Positions 1-10,812 of a stretch of 64,000 nt of DNA are shown piece by piece. Source of the stretch: Monosiga brevicollis MX1 (lineage: Eukaryota; Opisthokonta; Choanoflagellata; Craspedida; Salpingoecidae). A program made the position numbers and the translations under genes. Location of the stretch: assembly GCF_000002865.3 (NCBI RefSeq), contig NW_001865090.1:7126-71125 (forward strand), in the 5' to 3' direction. Below the pieces are notes generated by a model. That model had not been told where the DNA came from, did not search any database, and was given only the letters and a program-made list of their open reading frames with translations. Each line of letters begins with the position of its first letter. Position 1 is the first letter of the stretch.

Positions 1-93
1 GCTTGTCGTGCTCTAGGCGTAAGGTCATCTGCATTGAAACGGGCATCATTTAGCCCCAGTCCACACAAGTGCCAGTGCGAGCGGTCGCCTTAC

Positions 94-258
94 ATTGTCA
101 TGAAGCAGCTCGGCCTCAAAGCCATCCCGGCCCAGCGGACCCTCCCGCACCACCACCACGCTGCCATGATCAGTGGGCTCGCCGTACCGCCGCGCCGAGA
201 CCCAAAACTTGCCCTCGCCCTGATCCACGTCCACACCCCAATCGTGCTGCACGCACAC
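94..258 (-). CDS. Internal exon of an unidentified gene cut by the left edge
   Basis: A 55-codon minus-strand open segment is bounded by a clean acceptor (cag before 258) and a GTAAGG donor (after 94), in phase 0 at both ends. The peptide (starts VCVQHDWGVDVDQGEGKFWV) is beta-rich and protein-like. A possible upstream exon around 320-375 reads ETWDKIHLSFYLD on the same strand. I do not recognise the family. The rest of the gene lies beyond base 1. It may equally be the tail of a gene whose start lies between here and the HET-domain gene. Confidence 0.5.
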
Positions 259-484
259 CTGCCGTTGCGCACCACAACTCCGTCAGCCCAGCCCAGCCCA
301 GCCCAGCCCGTCAGGCTCCACGCAATCTAGGTAGAAAGACAGGTGTATCTTGTCCCATGTCTCCAGCCCAAGAATAAAAAAGCTCGGACGACTGCACTCT
401 TTCCCCTTGATGCCCACCTCCACCTCCTCACCTCAGACCGCCGTGAAACGCTCGCCGCCATCACTTTGGATCAAGACACGCCAC

Positions 485-487
485 ACA

Positions 488-525
<38 letters not shown>

Positions 526-526
526 T

Positions 527-597
<71 letters not shown>
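485..597. repeat. Compound microsatellite (GA)n-(CA)n
   Basis: About 30 bases of GA repeat (493-520) are followed by about 70 bases of uninterrupted CA repeat (527-596). It lies in the gap between the left-edge gene and the 3' end of the HET-domain gene. The short open frames across it are artefacts of dinucleotide repetition. Nothing else is seen in 260-925 apart from the possible exon near 320-375. Confidence 0.95.
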
Positions 598-598
<1 letters not shown>

Positions 599-929
599 CA
601 GATGTAAGAAAAAAGTAACGGCTAGTAGAGCACGGAACTCAAGGGCAGTGTGGTACAGGAAAACTGGTGCTATGAAGCTTCGTGCAAAGGCTTCCATCTC
701 TACTTTTGGTGAGTGTGGAAGTGAGAGTGAGAGCGAGCATCAGAGCGCGCATCAGAGAGCGTGGGGAGTGATGAGTTAGAATGTGGAGTGCCAGGGCTGT
801 GGAGGTTATCTTCATCTCGAACAAGAATGGTGATGAGATAGGGTTGTCGATGCAAGTCAAATTTGAACAGAACACATGGCAAACACACAATACACATAAC
901 ATGCCCGAGCTCTTCAACGCAAACTCCTC

Positions 930-3836
930 TCAAAGAAGCGCACGAAGCTCTTTCAATGCGGCGGTGGCAGCTTCCTGTTCCGCTGCGTCATCGGCCATAT
1001 CAATGGCATCGACCAAATCTTCGAGAAGGTAGTCCAGCTTTTGCTCGATCATTGGAGAGGCAGTCTTGAGCTCGGGCAACTCGCTAAAATGACGGGCTAG
1101 CGCCTGAGCAAACTTGGCATAGTATCCCAGGTTCTTGGCCATGATGGAGTCATGGACGTAATTGGCGGCCAACATGGCGGTGTAGGTCTGCACCGCGGAC
1201 GGCGTCAAACCTGTCTGGCAAGCGGCAAAACATTCATCGGCATACTTGAGGTCACGGTCGGAAAACGTCACCTTGCCACCTGAAGCTGCCCCTCCGCTGC
1301 TACTAGCCGTGGCAGCTGTAGCACCTGTGCCAAGACCCAGGACGGCCGCTGGGTCCAACCCAGCTGCCCGCAAGGCTGCGATGAGGGCGGCTTGACCCCC
1401 CTCGATCGCAGCTGGGGCCTCCTTTTCCTCGTTGACGGCCACCTCCACGGGCTCTGTCACCAGGGGCAGGGCCCACCACTCCTCTAGAATGCCATCTGCC
1501 TCCTCCACCTTGGGGGCAATCACCTCGGAGAGTCCTCGGCCATCCAAGCTGTTGTCGCACAAGGCCACGTTGAGGCCACCCACCAACTCCAGAGCGTCTG
1601 TCGCTAGATTTTGCAGCATCTGTGCAAACCCCCATGTGCTACCCTTTTGAGCAGCACTGCCAATGCTGACCACGCCCTCGGCACTCCAACCGCCCTCGAC
1701 GCGGTTGGCCCAGACCATGAGGGTGCGTGCGCTGTTGGTGGCCACGTTGTACTTGACCGCAACGAAGAGTGCATTGCCATCTGCTGACTTGACGTGGTCA
1801 CGGATCAAGGCCTGCAGCCTGTCCTGAAATTCACGTTCGTGATTGCCCAATGCCTGACGTCCGCGCAACGAGATGTGCTGATCAATCTCGCCCCCGGTGG
1901 CCAAGTTGATACGGGTCAGGTTGGCCTCGCAAAGGGCATACGCCTGCTGTGCGCTGAGCTGCACGCCCAGCGTGAAGATGGCGAGGTTGGGTGTGTCGGC
2001 AAAAACAGCAGCCGCCGCCTCAGCGGTCAGACCCTGCTTCTCAAAGTGAGTCTTGAGTGCAGCCTCGTCATCGTCCAGCATGATGGCCTCAAAAAAGGCC
2101 AGGGGCGATGCCACGCCCGGGGCGAGCTCGTCAGCTTCACAGCCAAAGAAACCAAAGTTGGCGGCAGCCGTGTTCACAGCGTGCTGGTGCTGGTTGGTAC
2201 CCTGCGCCGTGGCGTTGGCCAGCTCTGGTGTGTCTGGGAGTGACAGGTTGCGCAGCCACGAGTAGGGTGAGCCGTACTCAATCCCGGCGCGGTGAGCCAG
2301 CTCTCGCCAAACCCGGGCCTCGTCGCCGTATTTCATGTCTGGCACGTCAAAGAGCTTGTAAATGGCAAAAAGTAGGTCAGCCGGCATCCAGGCCTGGTAG
2401 CGAACTCCAATGTCAAAAACGAGGTAGCGACGAATCCAGGTGGCATCCACCTCCTCCGTCACGGTCCGGTGAATGGCCAGGTCCCAGAGCTGTGCCGACG
2501 TCTGCACTAAGCGAGTGTAGAGTGCTGAACCAGCCTCGGCATCCGCAGATTCAAAGCATGAACGGGCCGTATCGGAGATGCCCACCAAGTCGTCAACCAG
2601 GCGAGTCATCTCGTGGTACGTCTTGTCCGCCTTGACGCCCTGATTGAGGTTGTTCAGTTTCATGCGACTATAGTTGACCATGCTCCTCAGAAGCGCCACG
2701 CGAAGGGAGGTGCCATTGAGGCGGGCGCCCATGGCTTGCGTTTCAAACAGATCGCTTTCCTCGGGGGCTGTGAGTTTGCCGCGATTCCATTCGGCATAGG
2801 CACGCAAGGCGAGGGCATTCTCAAGGGCGGCAGCCGTGGCGGGGTCTAGGAGGTTGTGCAACGGCCCCACAAGAGCCTGAAAGGTGTTATGAAGGTGCTC
2901 GAAGCGAGACAGCAGTAGCTCACGGATTCGCTGGTCAACGCTGGCGGTGACATCGCCGTGCTCGGCCATCGCCCGCTGCACGGCAACAACGATGGACTGC
3001 TGCTTTTGAAGCCAGGCCCCACGATCAAGCTCGCCATTGTCGACGCCTGTGATGCGATCCGTGGTCGGGCTAAGAAAGAAGCGCGCGTCCTCGTTACTGA
3101 ACCAAGCCGGGAGGATGGCGGCAGCGGTGAGGGCGTGGGGACCACGTGAGCGATGGAGGCGTTCGGACAGCGTCCAGGCACGGGCAAAATAGGAGGAAAA
3201 TTTATAGCTGAGCCCCGCCGCATCGAGGTGATCGTAGCACCACACCAGTACTTCTCGGGCCTCACGATAGTAGAGGCCCGATCGATTGATCTCGCGCATG
3301 GTGGTGGCAGCATCCTGGTATTGGGGCACGCAAGCCCAATCGAGCCAGATGAATTCTATGGCCCCATTTGCAATCGGGGGCCACTTGGCCAGGTACTGGA
3401 TCAGGTTGCGTGGAACGACGCGTTGGCCTTCTTCTCCATCGGCTGCCTCACGCGAAGCGGGCTTGGGTGCGGCCCAGCGCCAGGAAATGGCGGCGGTGCG
3501 ATGGCAGTAGTCCTGCAGAAAGGCGTCCAGGCTCACCTCAACATAGTCGCCGGTGGCGATGCTCTCGTAGCAGCGGACCCAGTCATACTGAACCACGGCG
3601 GAGACACGCAGCAAGCGCATGTTGGCATCGGCAGAGGCACCCACGCCCTTATCAGAGCCAACGGCGGGGCTGGCGACGGCGGCGGCATCAAGAGAGGTTG
3701 CCGCTTCCACCACTGGCTTGCCACCACCGGCAACGGGAGCGGGCGCTTGAGGCTCGATCGACGTGGCAGCGCCAGCTGGTAGACTCGAGCTGGGTGCCCC
3801 ATCTCCACCCTGCTCCTTGGTACACGCCTGCCCCAT
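930..3836 (-). CDS. HET (heterokaryon-incompatibility, TIR-like) domain protein, predicted N-myristoylated
   Basis: A single 968-codon open frame. The start at 3836 is chosen because it gives MGQACTKE, an N-myristoylation signal (Gly2, Thr6) with Cys5 as a possible palmitoylation site; the frame extends further upstream only into simple repeats. Residues about 115-231 carry the HET signature in order: AISWRW (like the LSYxWG block), FIWLDWACVPQ (like LWIDaICINQ), the ReVLVW block, and RAWTLSERLHRSR (like RgWTLQERLLS). HET domains belong to the TIR-like superfamily and are best known from fungal non-self recognition, where they trigger cell death. The remaining 730 residues are Ala-rich, probably helical, with no domain I recognise. 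Inference: a membrane-anchored immune or stress signalling protein. The lack of introns contrasts with most neighbours. The HET call is fairly secure by motif; any enzymatic activity is unknown. Confidence 0.75.
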   Translation of the reverse strand: MGQACTKEQGGDGAPSSSLPAGAATSIEPQAPAPVAGGGKPVVEAATSLDAAAVASPAVGSDKGVGASADANMRLLRVSAVVQYDWVRCYESIATGDYVEVSLDAFLQDYCHRTAAISWRWAAPKPASREAADGEEGQRVVPRNLIQYLAKWPPIANGAIEFIWLDWACVPQYQDAATTMREINRSGLYYREAREVLVWCYDHLDAAGLSYKFSSYFARAWTLSERLHRSRGPHALTAAAILPAWFSNEDARFFLSPTTDRITGVDNGELDRGAWLQKQQSIVVAVQRAMAEHGDVTASVDQRIRELLLSRFEHLHNTFQALVGPLHNLLDPATAAALENALALRAYAEWNRGKLTAPEESDLFETQAMGARLNGTSLRVALLRSMVNYSRMKLNNLNQGVKADKTYHEMTRLVDDLVGISDTARSCFESADAEAGSALYTRLVQTSAQLWDLAIHRTVTEEVDATWIRRYLVFDIGVRYQAWMPADLLFAIYKLFDVPDMKYGDEARVWRELAHRAGIEYGSPYSWLRNLSLPDTPELANATAQGTNQHQHAVNTAAANFGFFGCEADELAPGVASPLAFFEAIMLDDDEAALKTHFEKQGLTAEAAAAVFADTPNLAIFTLGVQLSAQQAYALCEANLTRINLATGGEIDQHISLRGRQALGNHEREFQDRLQALIRDHVKSADGNALFVAVKYNVATNSARTLMVWANRVEGGWSAEGVVSIGSAAQKGSTWGFAQMLQNLATDALELVGGLNVALCDNSLDGRGLSEVIAPKVEEADGILEEWWALPLVTEPVEVAVNEEKEAPAAIEGGQAALIAALRAAGLDPAAVLGLGTGATAATASSSGGAASGGKVTFSDRDLKYADECFAACQTGLTPSAVQTYTAMLAANYVHDSIMAKNLGYYAKFAQALARHFSELPELKTASPMIEQKLDYLLEDLVDAIDMADDAAEQEAATAALKELRALL

Positions 3837-3898
3837 GATGCCCACGCACGACCAAACGGGCGCTGCACAGCAAGAGATCTTGGAAGGAAATCTAGAGA

Positions 3899-4077
3899 TC
3901 ACACACACACACCACGCACACCCACACACACACACAGCTCGAGAGAGGTAAATAAAAATAGGACTTGTGGGCGCGAGAGAGAGAGAGGGGGGGAGAGAGA
4001 GACAGAGAGAGACAGAGAGAGACAGAGAGACCAGAGACAGACAGAGAGAGAGAGACAGAGAGTTTTTGATAGTTTTT

Positions 4078-4112
<35 letters not shown>

Positions 4113-4160
4113 ATGGAGAGAGGGCAGCATAGCTGAACAGAGAGAGAGAGAGAGAAAGAG
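3899..4160. repeat. CA and GA low-complexity tract in the HET gene 5' flank
   Basis: Short CA repeats (3899-3936) and then about 180 bases of almost pure purine GA/GACA repeats lie just upstream of the HET-gene start. They probably form its 5' UTR or promoter. Similar GA/CT tracts precede many genes in this window. Confidence 0.9.
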
Positions 4161-4739
4161 AGACGCGTGTGGGGAATAGCAACAGCAACAGCAACAGCAC
4201 ATCAACGGCACGGGGTCAAAGCAACCAGTAGTTTGGTTTGGCCTACACACACATACTACTCATTGGGATGTATGGGTGATGGGTCCTTGGGAAAAAAGCG
4301 AACCAAGGCGGAGAAGCTCGTTGAGGGCACTCGATTGACTTGTGGATCAGGTACAAGCAAGGAGAAGCAGCGGCAGGATGGCGACAACAGAGCAGGGGAG
4401 GGAAAAGGGGCTAGCCATTCCATTCAGGGTCTGTGCTGCAGCAGCAGCCTAGGCAGGCTCAACCATACCCAAAGTCCTTGCTGTTGACAAACCCAGGAGC
4501 CATATCAGTCGACATGGCATGGTACATCTTCGGACGAGCCAGCGCCGTGCTGTCAACACGGTTACATCCCATCGACGCCCGACAGACTGACTGCCGCCCC
4601 CCTGCGCGACACCTTGACACATGCCATGCGCTGCCCTTTCGATCATGCCACCCACCCATCAAGACAAGTATTATACTTCTTATCCAATCCTTCATGTCAG
4701 AATAACGCTCTCACCAACAGTAAAGTATTTTACTTCAAG
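4161..4739. other. Divergent intergenic region, no gene seen
   Basis: This separates the minus-strand HET gene from the plus-strand UBA-Ubl gene. It holds a few CAGCAA repeats near 4180-4200. No convincing exon or RNA gene is visible; it presumably contains both promoters. Confidence 0.6.
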
Positions 4740-5579
4740 ATGGCGGCCGAGGTGAAACAGTCACTGCTCGCAGAGCTTCTTGCACGATCCGGCAGCACGG
4801 ATGAGATCCAGTGTCGCGCCATTCTCGAGGCGTGCGCCTATGATGTCGAGGTATGTGGAGCTAAAGCAGACGAGGAAAGAACAAAAAAGACCCCGGGGCA
4901 ATGCAAAGTCGGCGGCAGGCCATGTTGTTTTCCTCCACTCGGTTGATGATGTTGTTGTGGTCGGGTTGATGCTTTAGGCTGCCTTGGGGTTGTTTCGAGA
5001 GAACCAGGCCGTGGTGGCAGAGCGTTCAGCTCTTGAGGTGAGGCTTGCTGAGCGCATGGTGAAGATTTTCTCGTCCATGTCACGATCCTACTCAAAGGGT
5101 GATGGTCTGCTTCTGAATTGACATCACGCACACAGGTTGTTGTGGTTTTTGAGGAGCAGCGCCTCACCTATCAATTGCCGCTCGAGGCTCAGGTCGAAGA
5201 GGTTTGCACATACGCGCCCTGCTTCGTCGATGCGCGGTACCATCCTGATTGCAGTTCTACCGCACTTCTTGGGCTTTGTCTTGGCTTGCTCCCAACGACC
5301 ACACTAGTTGATGCTCAAAGTTCAACATGATACAAACATCGTGCCCGCCGAGCAAATGCTGGTTCACCCTGTGCTCGAGGTGGAGCTCGTTCCCGATCAG
5401 CCACTGGAGCCTCTCTTCACCGATCCTGTGGTATGTGCCTTGGGGTTATCCTTCCACTCAAACATGCCATGCCATGCTTTTCTTTTCTTTTTTTTTCTTT
5501 CTTCAACACTTGTGTTCTGATCACTACACCCGAATTGCAGCTAGAACTACAGTTACTGACCCCCAACTCGGCAGCATAA
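4740..5579 (+). CDS. Small UBA-Ubl protein resembling the N-terminal half of FAF1
   Basis: Five exons: 4740-4850, 4978-5037, 5136-5201, 5308-5430 and 5541-5579, all with GT-AG borders and all in phase 0, giving 132 residues. The first half (about residues 5-50) is a UBA-like three-helix segment ending CAYDVEAALGLF, comparable to NNWDLVAAING of FAF1. The second half (about 58-130) has the strand-helix order of a ubiquitin-like domain (VVVVFEEQRLTYQLP, then EELMLKVQ) and ends LQLLTP, like the YVLTP end of the FAF1 Ubl. FAF1 itself is about 650 residues with UAS and UBX domains for p97 binding; these are absent here, since the stop follows the Ubl directly. Likely a ubiquitin-pathway adaptor. 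Family placement rests on short similarity and is moderate. Confidence 0.65.
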
Positions 5580-6083
5580 ACAATCTCCGACTTTTCAACC
5601 TGCACAATCCGGAATTTGAGCCCGTCATCTGCCAATGACTGCTGTGGCCGCCCTCTCTGCTTGGCACCTTTCTTTGCGTGTTCGCCTTCTGTGCTAGAGT
5701 GCTTCTTCTTCTTCTTCTTCTTTTTTGAAACTGATAATTGAACCTTTGATTCCTGGTGGTCTGCGCCGAGAGAACTAGTCGACTGATCAACCAGCACCGC
5801 ATGTGTCTGCGGAGCAAGCACACCATGTCGCTTTACACCCTACGCCACACCTTCAAGCCTGATACACAGAGGCCATCGTCGCATGCAGATTGTTTAGTTG
5901 CGCTTGAGCAGATGGATCAGAGACTTTAGACTCAACAGCACGGTGCCCGCCTAAAGCACGGCACAAAAGAGCAACAATACCAATGAGTGGTCAAGCAGTC
6001 GTGCCCTCAGCGCACCGCAGCGTGCCGCCCCTGAAAGGTTTGGTGGCAATTCGGACGCATAGAGTCCACAGGTGCACCGGTAC
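5580..6083. other. Convergent gap, no gene seen
   Basis: Tail-to-tail space between the UBA-Ubl gene and the BTB-Sec31 gene. It contains a short TTC run (5702-5724). An additional 3' exon of the minus-strand gene near 6000-6040 cannot be excluded, but I see no support for one. Confidence 0.5.
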
Positions 6084-9000
6084 CTATCTGACCTGATCAA
6101 TGTTACCCATGTTGATAACGTGGGAATGCATCTGAAGAGCCTGATCCAGCTGATTGGCAGCCAGATAATGGCTCAGGTGGCTAATACCCTCGACCACGTC
6201 GGGGGCAATGGCACCCTCAGCCACTTGGCGATAGAATGCACCCAGCTTGCCTCGAATGTCATCGCTCTTGCGCTTCTGCTTAGGCTGAAGGCGGCCCAGT
6301 GCGCTTTCAAGGTTGGTCTACCATCGTCAACACAGCGCAAGACGTGTGAGTTGACAAATCAAAGAGTAGGCAGAGCAGACAATCACTAGCCAGCAAGACC
6401 ACACGCAGCATGTTTCCCCTTCACACGCACCTGCATGGGTCGGTAGGCTTCTGGTAGCTCGACGGGTGCGTCATTGGCCTCGGGTGCAGCCCCGGTGGCG
6501 CCCGGCGACGCGCCGTCCCCGCTGATGGCACTGAAAGTCCCCGCAGAGCTGGGCGTGTCCATTGAATAATCTGGCTGCAAAAATGGTGAGCTCACTGCAC
6601 CCGGACCTGGCGCTGCCGCTGGAGCAGCGGCCGGCACGGGCATCGTACTGGACAATGCGGGTCCGGTCGGCTTGCGCCGACGACTGGAGAGGTTCATGGG
6701 TGGGTCGTTCCAGCCTCGCAGCGAGTTGCGTTCTTGTTGGGACACGGGTCCAAGCTTAAGACTCGCCTGACCGTCGACTGGTGGCGCACCACCGTTGGCC
6801 ATAGGGCGTTGAGGTGAGTCGAGCGGCACCTCCTGCATGCCATTGTTTCCGACTTCTGCCATGGCCGATAGACCGGACACCTCATTCACGGCTGGATTGG
6901 GCGTTTCAGGCTCCATAGGGGCGGATAGCGAGACAGCGCTCTCAGGGCGTGAAGGCTCGGGGACCGGGCCGGTGGTCTCCAGGGCAGGTACACTTGAATC
7001 TTCGTGTACGGGCACCACTGGTGCAGGACTTGGGTCCATTGATGCGCTGCTGCCATCCGCAGCCGCATACAGGGGTGGGGCGACGGCAGTGTTCTGAGTC
7101 CTCGGGGCCTCGGCTGTTGTGGCAAAAAAACTGTTGGCAAAGGGAGTTGAGGGTGGTGCGGCAGCTGCCACTCCGGTGGACACGGTCCCCGTAGGCGTGG
7201 ACACGCCAAAGCCTGCACACAAACAAGATACCATACAAGGACGCAAGCGTGTGACGAGAAGTGCATCTGCTCCAATGCCAATCCGAGTGCTAGTCCAGAA
7301 GCTGGACAGCGTGAGGGAAACGGGGAAAGGGCTTACCGCCGTTTGTGGGGGCATTCTCTGGCGTTGCTGTGGGCGGCCCGGAAGCTGCGCCATGCGTGGG
7401 CGAAAACGGGTTGTAGGCGGAGGGAGTCCATGGCATGTTGCCCGTGGTCTGCACGCCAGGGGCGGATGATGCCATGGGCTCGCTGGCGCTTTCACCCCCC
7501 GCCAGAATCGCTGCGGCCGAGTCAGCAGCACGAGAAAAGAAGCTGGATACCGAGGCCAAAGAGCTGCCCGTTGGTGGCTCGGGCGTCGAGGTAGTGGGGG
7601 CGTAGGCCGAACCAAACAAAGGCGGCGCACTGTTATCCAAGGCAACAGCTGCGCCGCCGTCCATGGGCATGCTAGAGGCGGCAGAGTAACCCACGTTGTA
7701 AAAGGTGGGCGGAGCGGACTTGCCCGAAGACTGGACAGTTGGGGGAGCACTCGCGGGCGGGGCCGACAGGAAACCGTTGGTCGTGGCAGGGACCGTTGGT
7801 TGGGCCTGCTCTGCGGCTTGGGCAGCGGCCTGGCGAGCCGCCATCACCGGGGCTGGTGCCGACGCCGAGGAGCTGGCGAAGGAGCGCATTGAGGTGGGGG
7901 AGCCCGCTTCACGTCGAGCCAAGGAAGTGCCAGCAATGTACAACGGAGGTGCACTGTTATCGGTCGCATCCGGAACAGTGACGGGCTCTCCGTTGTCCTC
8001 GTTGATGGTGGGGATGGGACTTGCTTCCGGTGCCACGTTGCTGTCTGCCATGGGCATGGGCTGCTGATACTGATAAGGTGAAGATTGATACTGCTGGTAT
8101 TGTTGTTGTTGTTGTTGTTGTTGGTATTGTTCTTGTTGTTGCTGCTGCTCCTGCTGTTGTTGCTGCTGTCCTGGTTGTGATGAATAGTAAGACGGATGCT
8201 GCTGTGACGCCTCTTGGTGGTACGCGGGGTAATAGTCGACGGTATTCTCTTGATGGGCGACGACTGGTGTGGGGGGCAGAGCTGGGGGTGTAACGCGCTC
8301 ACGCATGTCAAGCTTGTAAAAGTCAGACTCTTCCAGCAGCTCTTTCAGAACGTGAGGATCTGTAGGAAACTCAAAATTGTCCTAGCAAGGGATCAGTCCA
8401 TTGGTGCAGCGATGAGACAGGAAGGAGCAAGACCGTCCCTATCCACGAGCCCTTTGCTGGGAACTGGCGTACCGGGTTTCGCAAAAAGTTGAGGATGAGG
8501 TGGAAGTGGCGCCCGTCGCGATCAATGAAATAGCTGCCATCTTCATCCTAACGTCATCGGGCATGGCTTGTGAGTGATTGTGATGGTGTGTGCCGGATAC
8601 TATCGACCATGCAACCATGGCCTTGTCGCAGGCACTCAACAAGCCACAAGCCGCGCGCCAAGATCAAGGCCAACCTGCTCAAGCTCATAGTTGCCGCTGA
8701 ACATGGCTGACAGGTAAGAATCCGGCACTGAAGTTAGAGTGCTGCGGGCAGTGCTAAATGTTTGGCCACCCACGTCCAGTTTGATCTGAGTGGCCAGAGG
8801 TGAACGGTCACAGAGGAAAGGAGGGTCGATCAGTGAGTCTGCCGTGCTTGAGCCTAGGGTTTGTTATTTGTGTGAGGGCCAAGGCGTATTCGAACCTTTT
8901 GCTTCTGAAACGTGTGGGCATTGGCCATGGCAGCCTTTTCGTCTTCAAAGGCCTGGCGCTCACTCGCCAGCGCCTCACGGGCTGCCTCTAGCTCCTCCTC

Positions 9001-9567
9001 CTGCACGCAACAGATCAGATGCAGCGCGGCAACGCAGCGTCAGTCATAGCCATCTGTGGTTTGTGGATGCCAGACGGCTCGACTCGATCGGAGGCAAGGC
9101 TGGGATAAAAGGCCCTACCGACTCGGCACGGCGGCGGGCAATCTCCGACTCGAGGTCAGCAGCCCGATCATCAAGCTCCTGCTGCAGCTTTTCAAGCTGG
9201 ATTTGAAGTCAAAGGGGGCGGGGCAGGGTGGATAGATATCAGTCGAGACGGGCAGCTGGGGAGTGCTGCTTCGCAACTCGACAAGGGATACAAAGAAGGC
9301 TTGCCCGTGTTGGCAATCGCCGACATTTTCGCTGCTGCTGGAAGGACTGGTTCGGCTCACCGTTTCATGCCGCAGCTGCAAAGCGTTGACGAGGACCTCG
9401 ACTTCGTTCTGGATCGAAGTGGTGGCATTGCTGACCAGGTGTGTGAGGTCTGCCGCCGAGATGCCTTCACGAGCGGTTTCATTCATTGACTGCTGATCGG
9501 CGCCCGAATCTTCGACGCCAGCCTGGTCCGGCTCGGCAACCGGCGCCTCTTCTTCGTGGCTCGCCAT
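6084..9567 (-). CDS. Coiled-coil / BTB-T1 (KCTD-type) / Sec31 C-terminus fusion protein
   Basis: Eight exons (9361-9567, 9119-9196, 8896-9000, 8675-8785, 8473-8547, 7337-8381, 6431-7212, 6084-6317) join in phase to about 878 residues; start MASHEEEAPV. Residues about 50-130 are charged coiled coil. About 131-217 is a BTB/T1 fold of KCTD type: IKLDVGGQTFSTARSTLTS, DGSYFIDRDGRHFHLILNFL, HVLKELLEESDFYKL. The same exon then runs into a Gln-rich stretch (about 250-280) and a long Pro/Ala/Ser region with repeated APPLY/APPLF motifs. GWNDPP near residue 703 is a hallmark of the Sec31 Pro-rich region, and the last about 77 residues (from TNLESALGRLQPKQ) match the helical C-terminal domain of Sec31. 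The Sec31 WD40 and alpha-solenoid halves are absent. In animals the Cul3 adaptor KLHL12, a BTB protein, ubiquitinates Sec31, so the fusion is suggestive. The exact C-terminus is uncertain. Confidence 0.75.
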
Positions 9568-10007
9568 GACGCGCGCGTGCTCACTGCGGCAGATCAAGGC
9601 GGACAAGGATGAGAGGTGGTCCGTCGGACCGAAAAATAAAGCCGAGGCCGCTGACACGATCCCGCCTCAGGCCCTGATCCCACAACCTGCTCTGCAAGCT
9701 AGCAACCTGGTAAATGCTCAACTCAATCCGCTTCCCTGACGACCAGCACCTGGGGCTGCGAGCGGACGGACAGCCTCCATCAACTGTTTGCCACGTCCTC
9801 ACCACAACCCCCCGCGACGACAACGCTGCAATTCCAGCTACTTCCTGCCACCTCAGACGAGCCACAGACCCCTCCCCTCCCCTCCCCGTCTCCTTCGCTC
9901 CGCCGACATACCGACATGCCCCTCCCCCATCCCAACAACGGCCAGCACCGCCCTCACCACTGACTGTCCCCGAGAACGGATTCCGTACCTCTCGATCCAC
10001 TGCCGCT

Positions 10008-10041
<34 letters not shown>

Positions 10042-10812
10042 TATGCCAGAGAAGAGGGGTGCAGCCAGGCAACGGGCAGAGAGAGGTCAAGGCTGGAGAG
10101 GCGAAGATGGGGAGATGCAGCGGTAATTCCAAGCGAACCAGAGATGAGAGCGTTCAAGGACTTGAATGGCAGAGATAATGGCGGTCTTTGGTACAAGGGC
10201 ACAGCGCGTATTGTAGCTCGAGTCTAACGCATATCACACTTTGAGTAAAGATGACAACGAACGCTACCAACTGTCACTCTCCTCTAACCCGACCTCAGCT
10301 GGTCGTCGGCTCGAAAAAGGGCTATTACCCTATCGACAAAAACATCCGCCAAACGCATACAAAAAGTTGGATTTACGGCTTGCAAGCCAAGTGTAGCTGA
10401 CGTTAGACTCGAGGGCAGAGACTTGGACTTTCCTCTGTTGGCGGCTTTCACGTGGGTGACTGACGACCTGATTCGCGCGCGCGCAGAGTGAGTGAGAGGG
10501 AGACTGGCCGCGCTGCTCCGTCTTCCGAGGGAAGAAGCCTTGGCTGGAGGCGGGGTTGTCTGTCTGGTGATTTGAGCCAAATGTGTGCTTGTTCAAGATG
10601 GCGTCGATCGGGACCTTTTGGCTTTTTTTTCTTTATTTGTGGGCAAGGCGGCGCGCGCGCGTGAAAGAAGGAGAGAGAGCGAGCGAGCGATGACCTGGCT
10701 CGGATCATCATGGGACGACGGCAGAGCGCAAACAGCACGATCCATTTCTCATGCGGTCGCGTTCCGGGCTTTGCAGGTCTTGTTCTGTAGCTTTAGCAAC
10801 ACACCAATCAAG
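9568..10812. other. Divergent promoter region with (GA)n
   Basis: About 1.2 kb between two diverging genes. It contains a GA array (about 10008-10040). A minus-strand open frame at 10284-10580 is Ser/Ala/Arg-rich without domain or splice support, and I take it as non-coding. No RNA gene recognised. Confidence 0.6.

Noticed and set aside
350-700. Frames rich in His-Thr or Cys-Val repeats
   Set aside because: They are translations of the (GA)n(CA)n microsatellite; all frames are open there by composition.
3837-4250. N-terminal extension of the HET protein (Ser-Leu repeats)
   Set aside because: It encodes only repeat-derived SLSLSL sequence and would bury the clean myristoylation start MGQACT.
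6072-6389. Plus-strand frame of 105 codons
   Set aside because: It is the antisense of the Sec31-type C-terminal exon, which has splice and family support.
10284-10738. Overlapping minus-strand frames between the BTB-Sec31 and eIF3i genes
   Set aside because: Low-complexity Ser/Ala/Arg composition, several competing frames, no domain, no splice logic.
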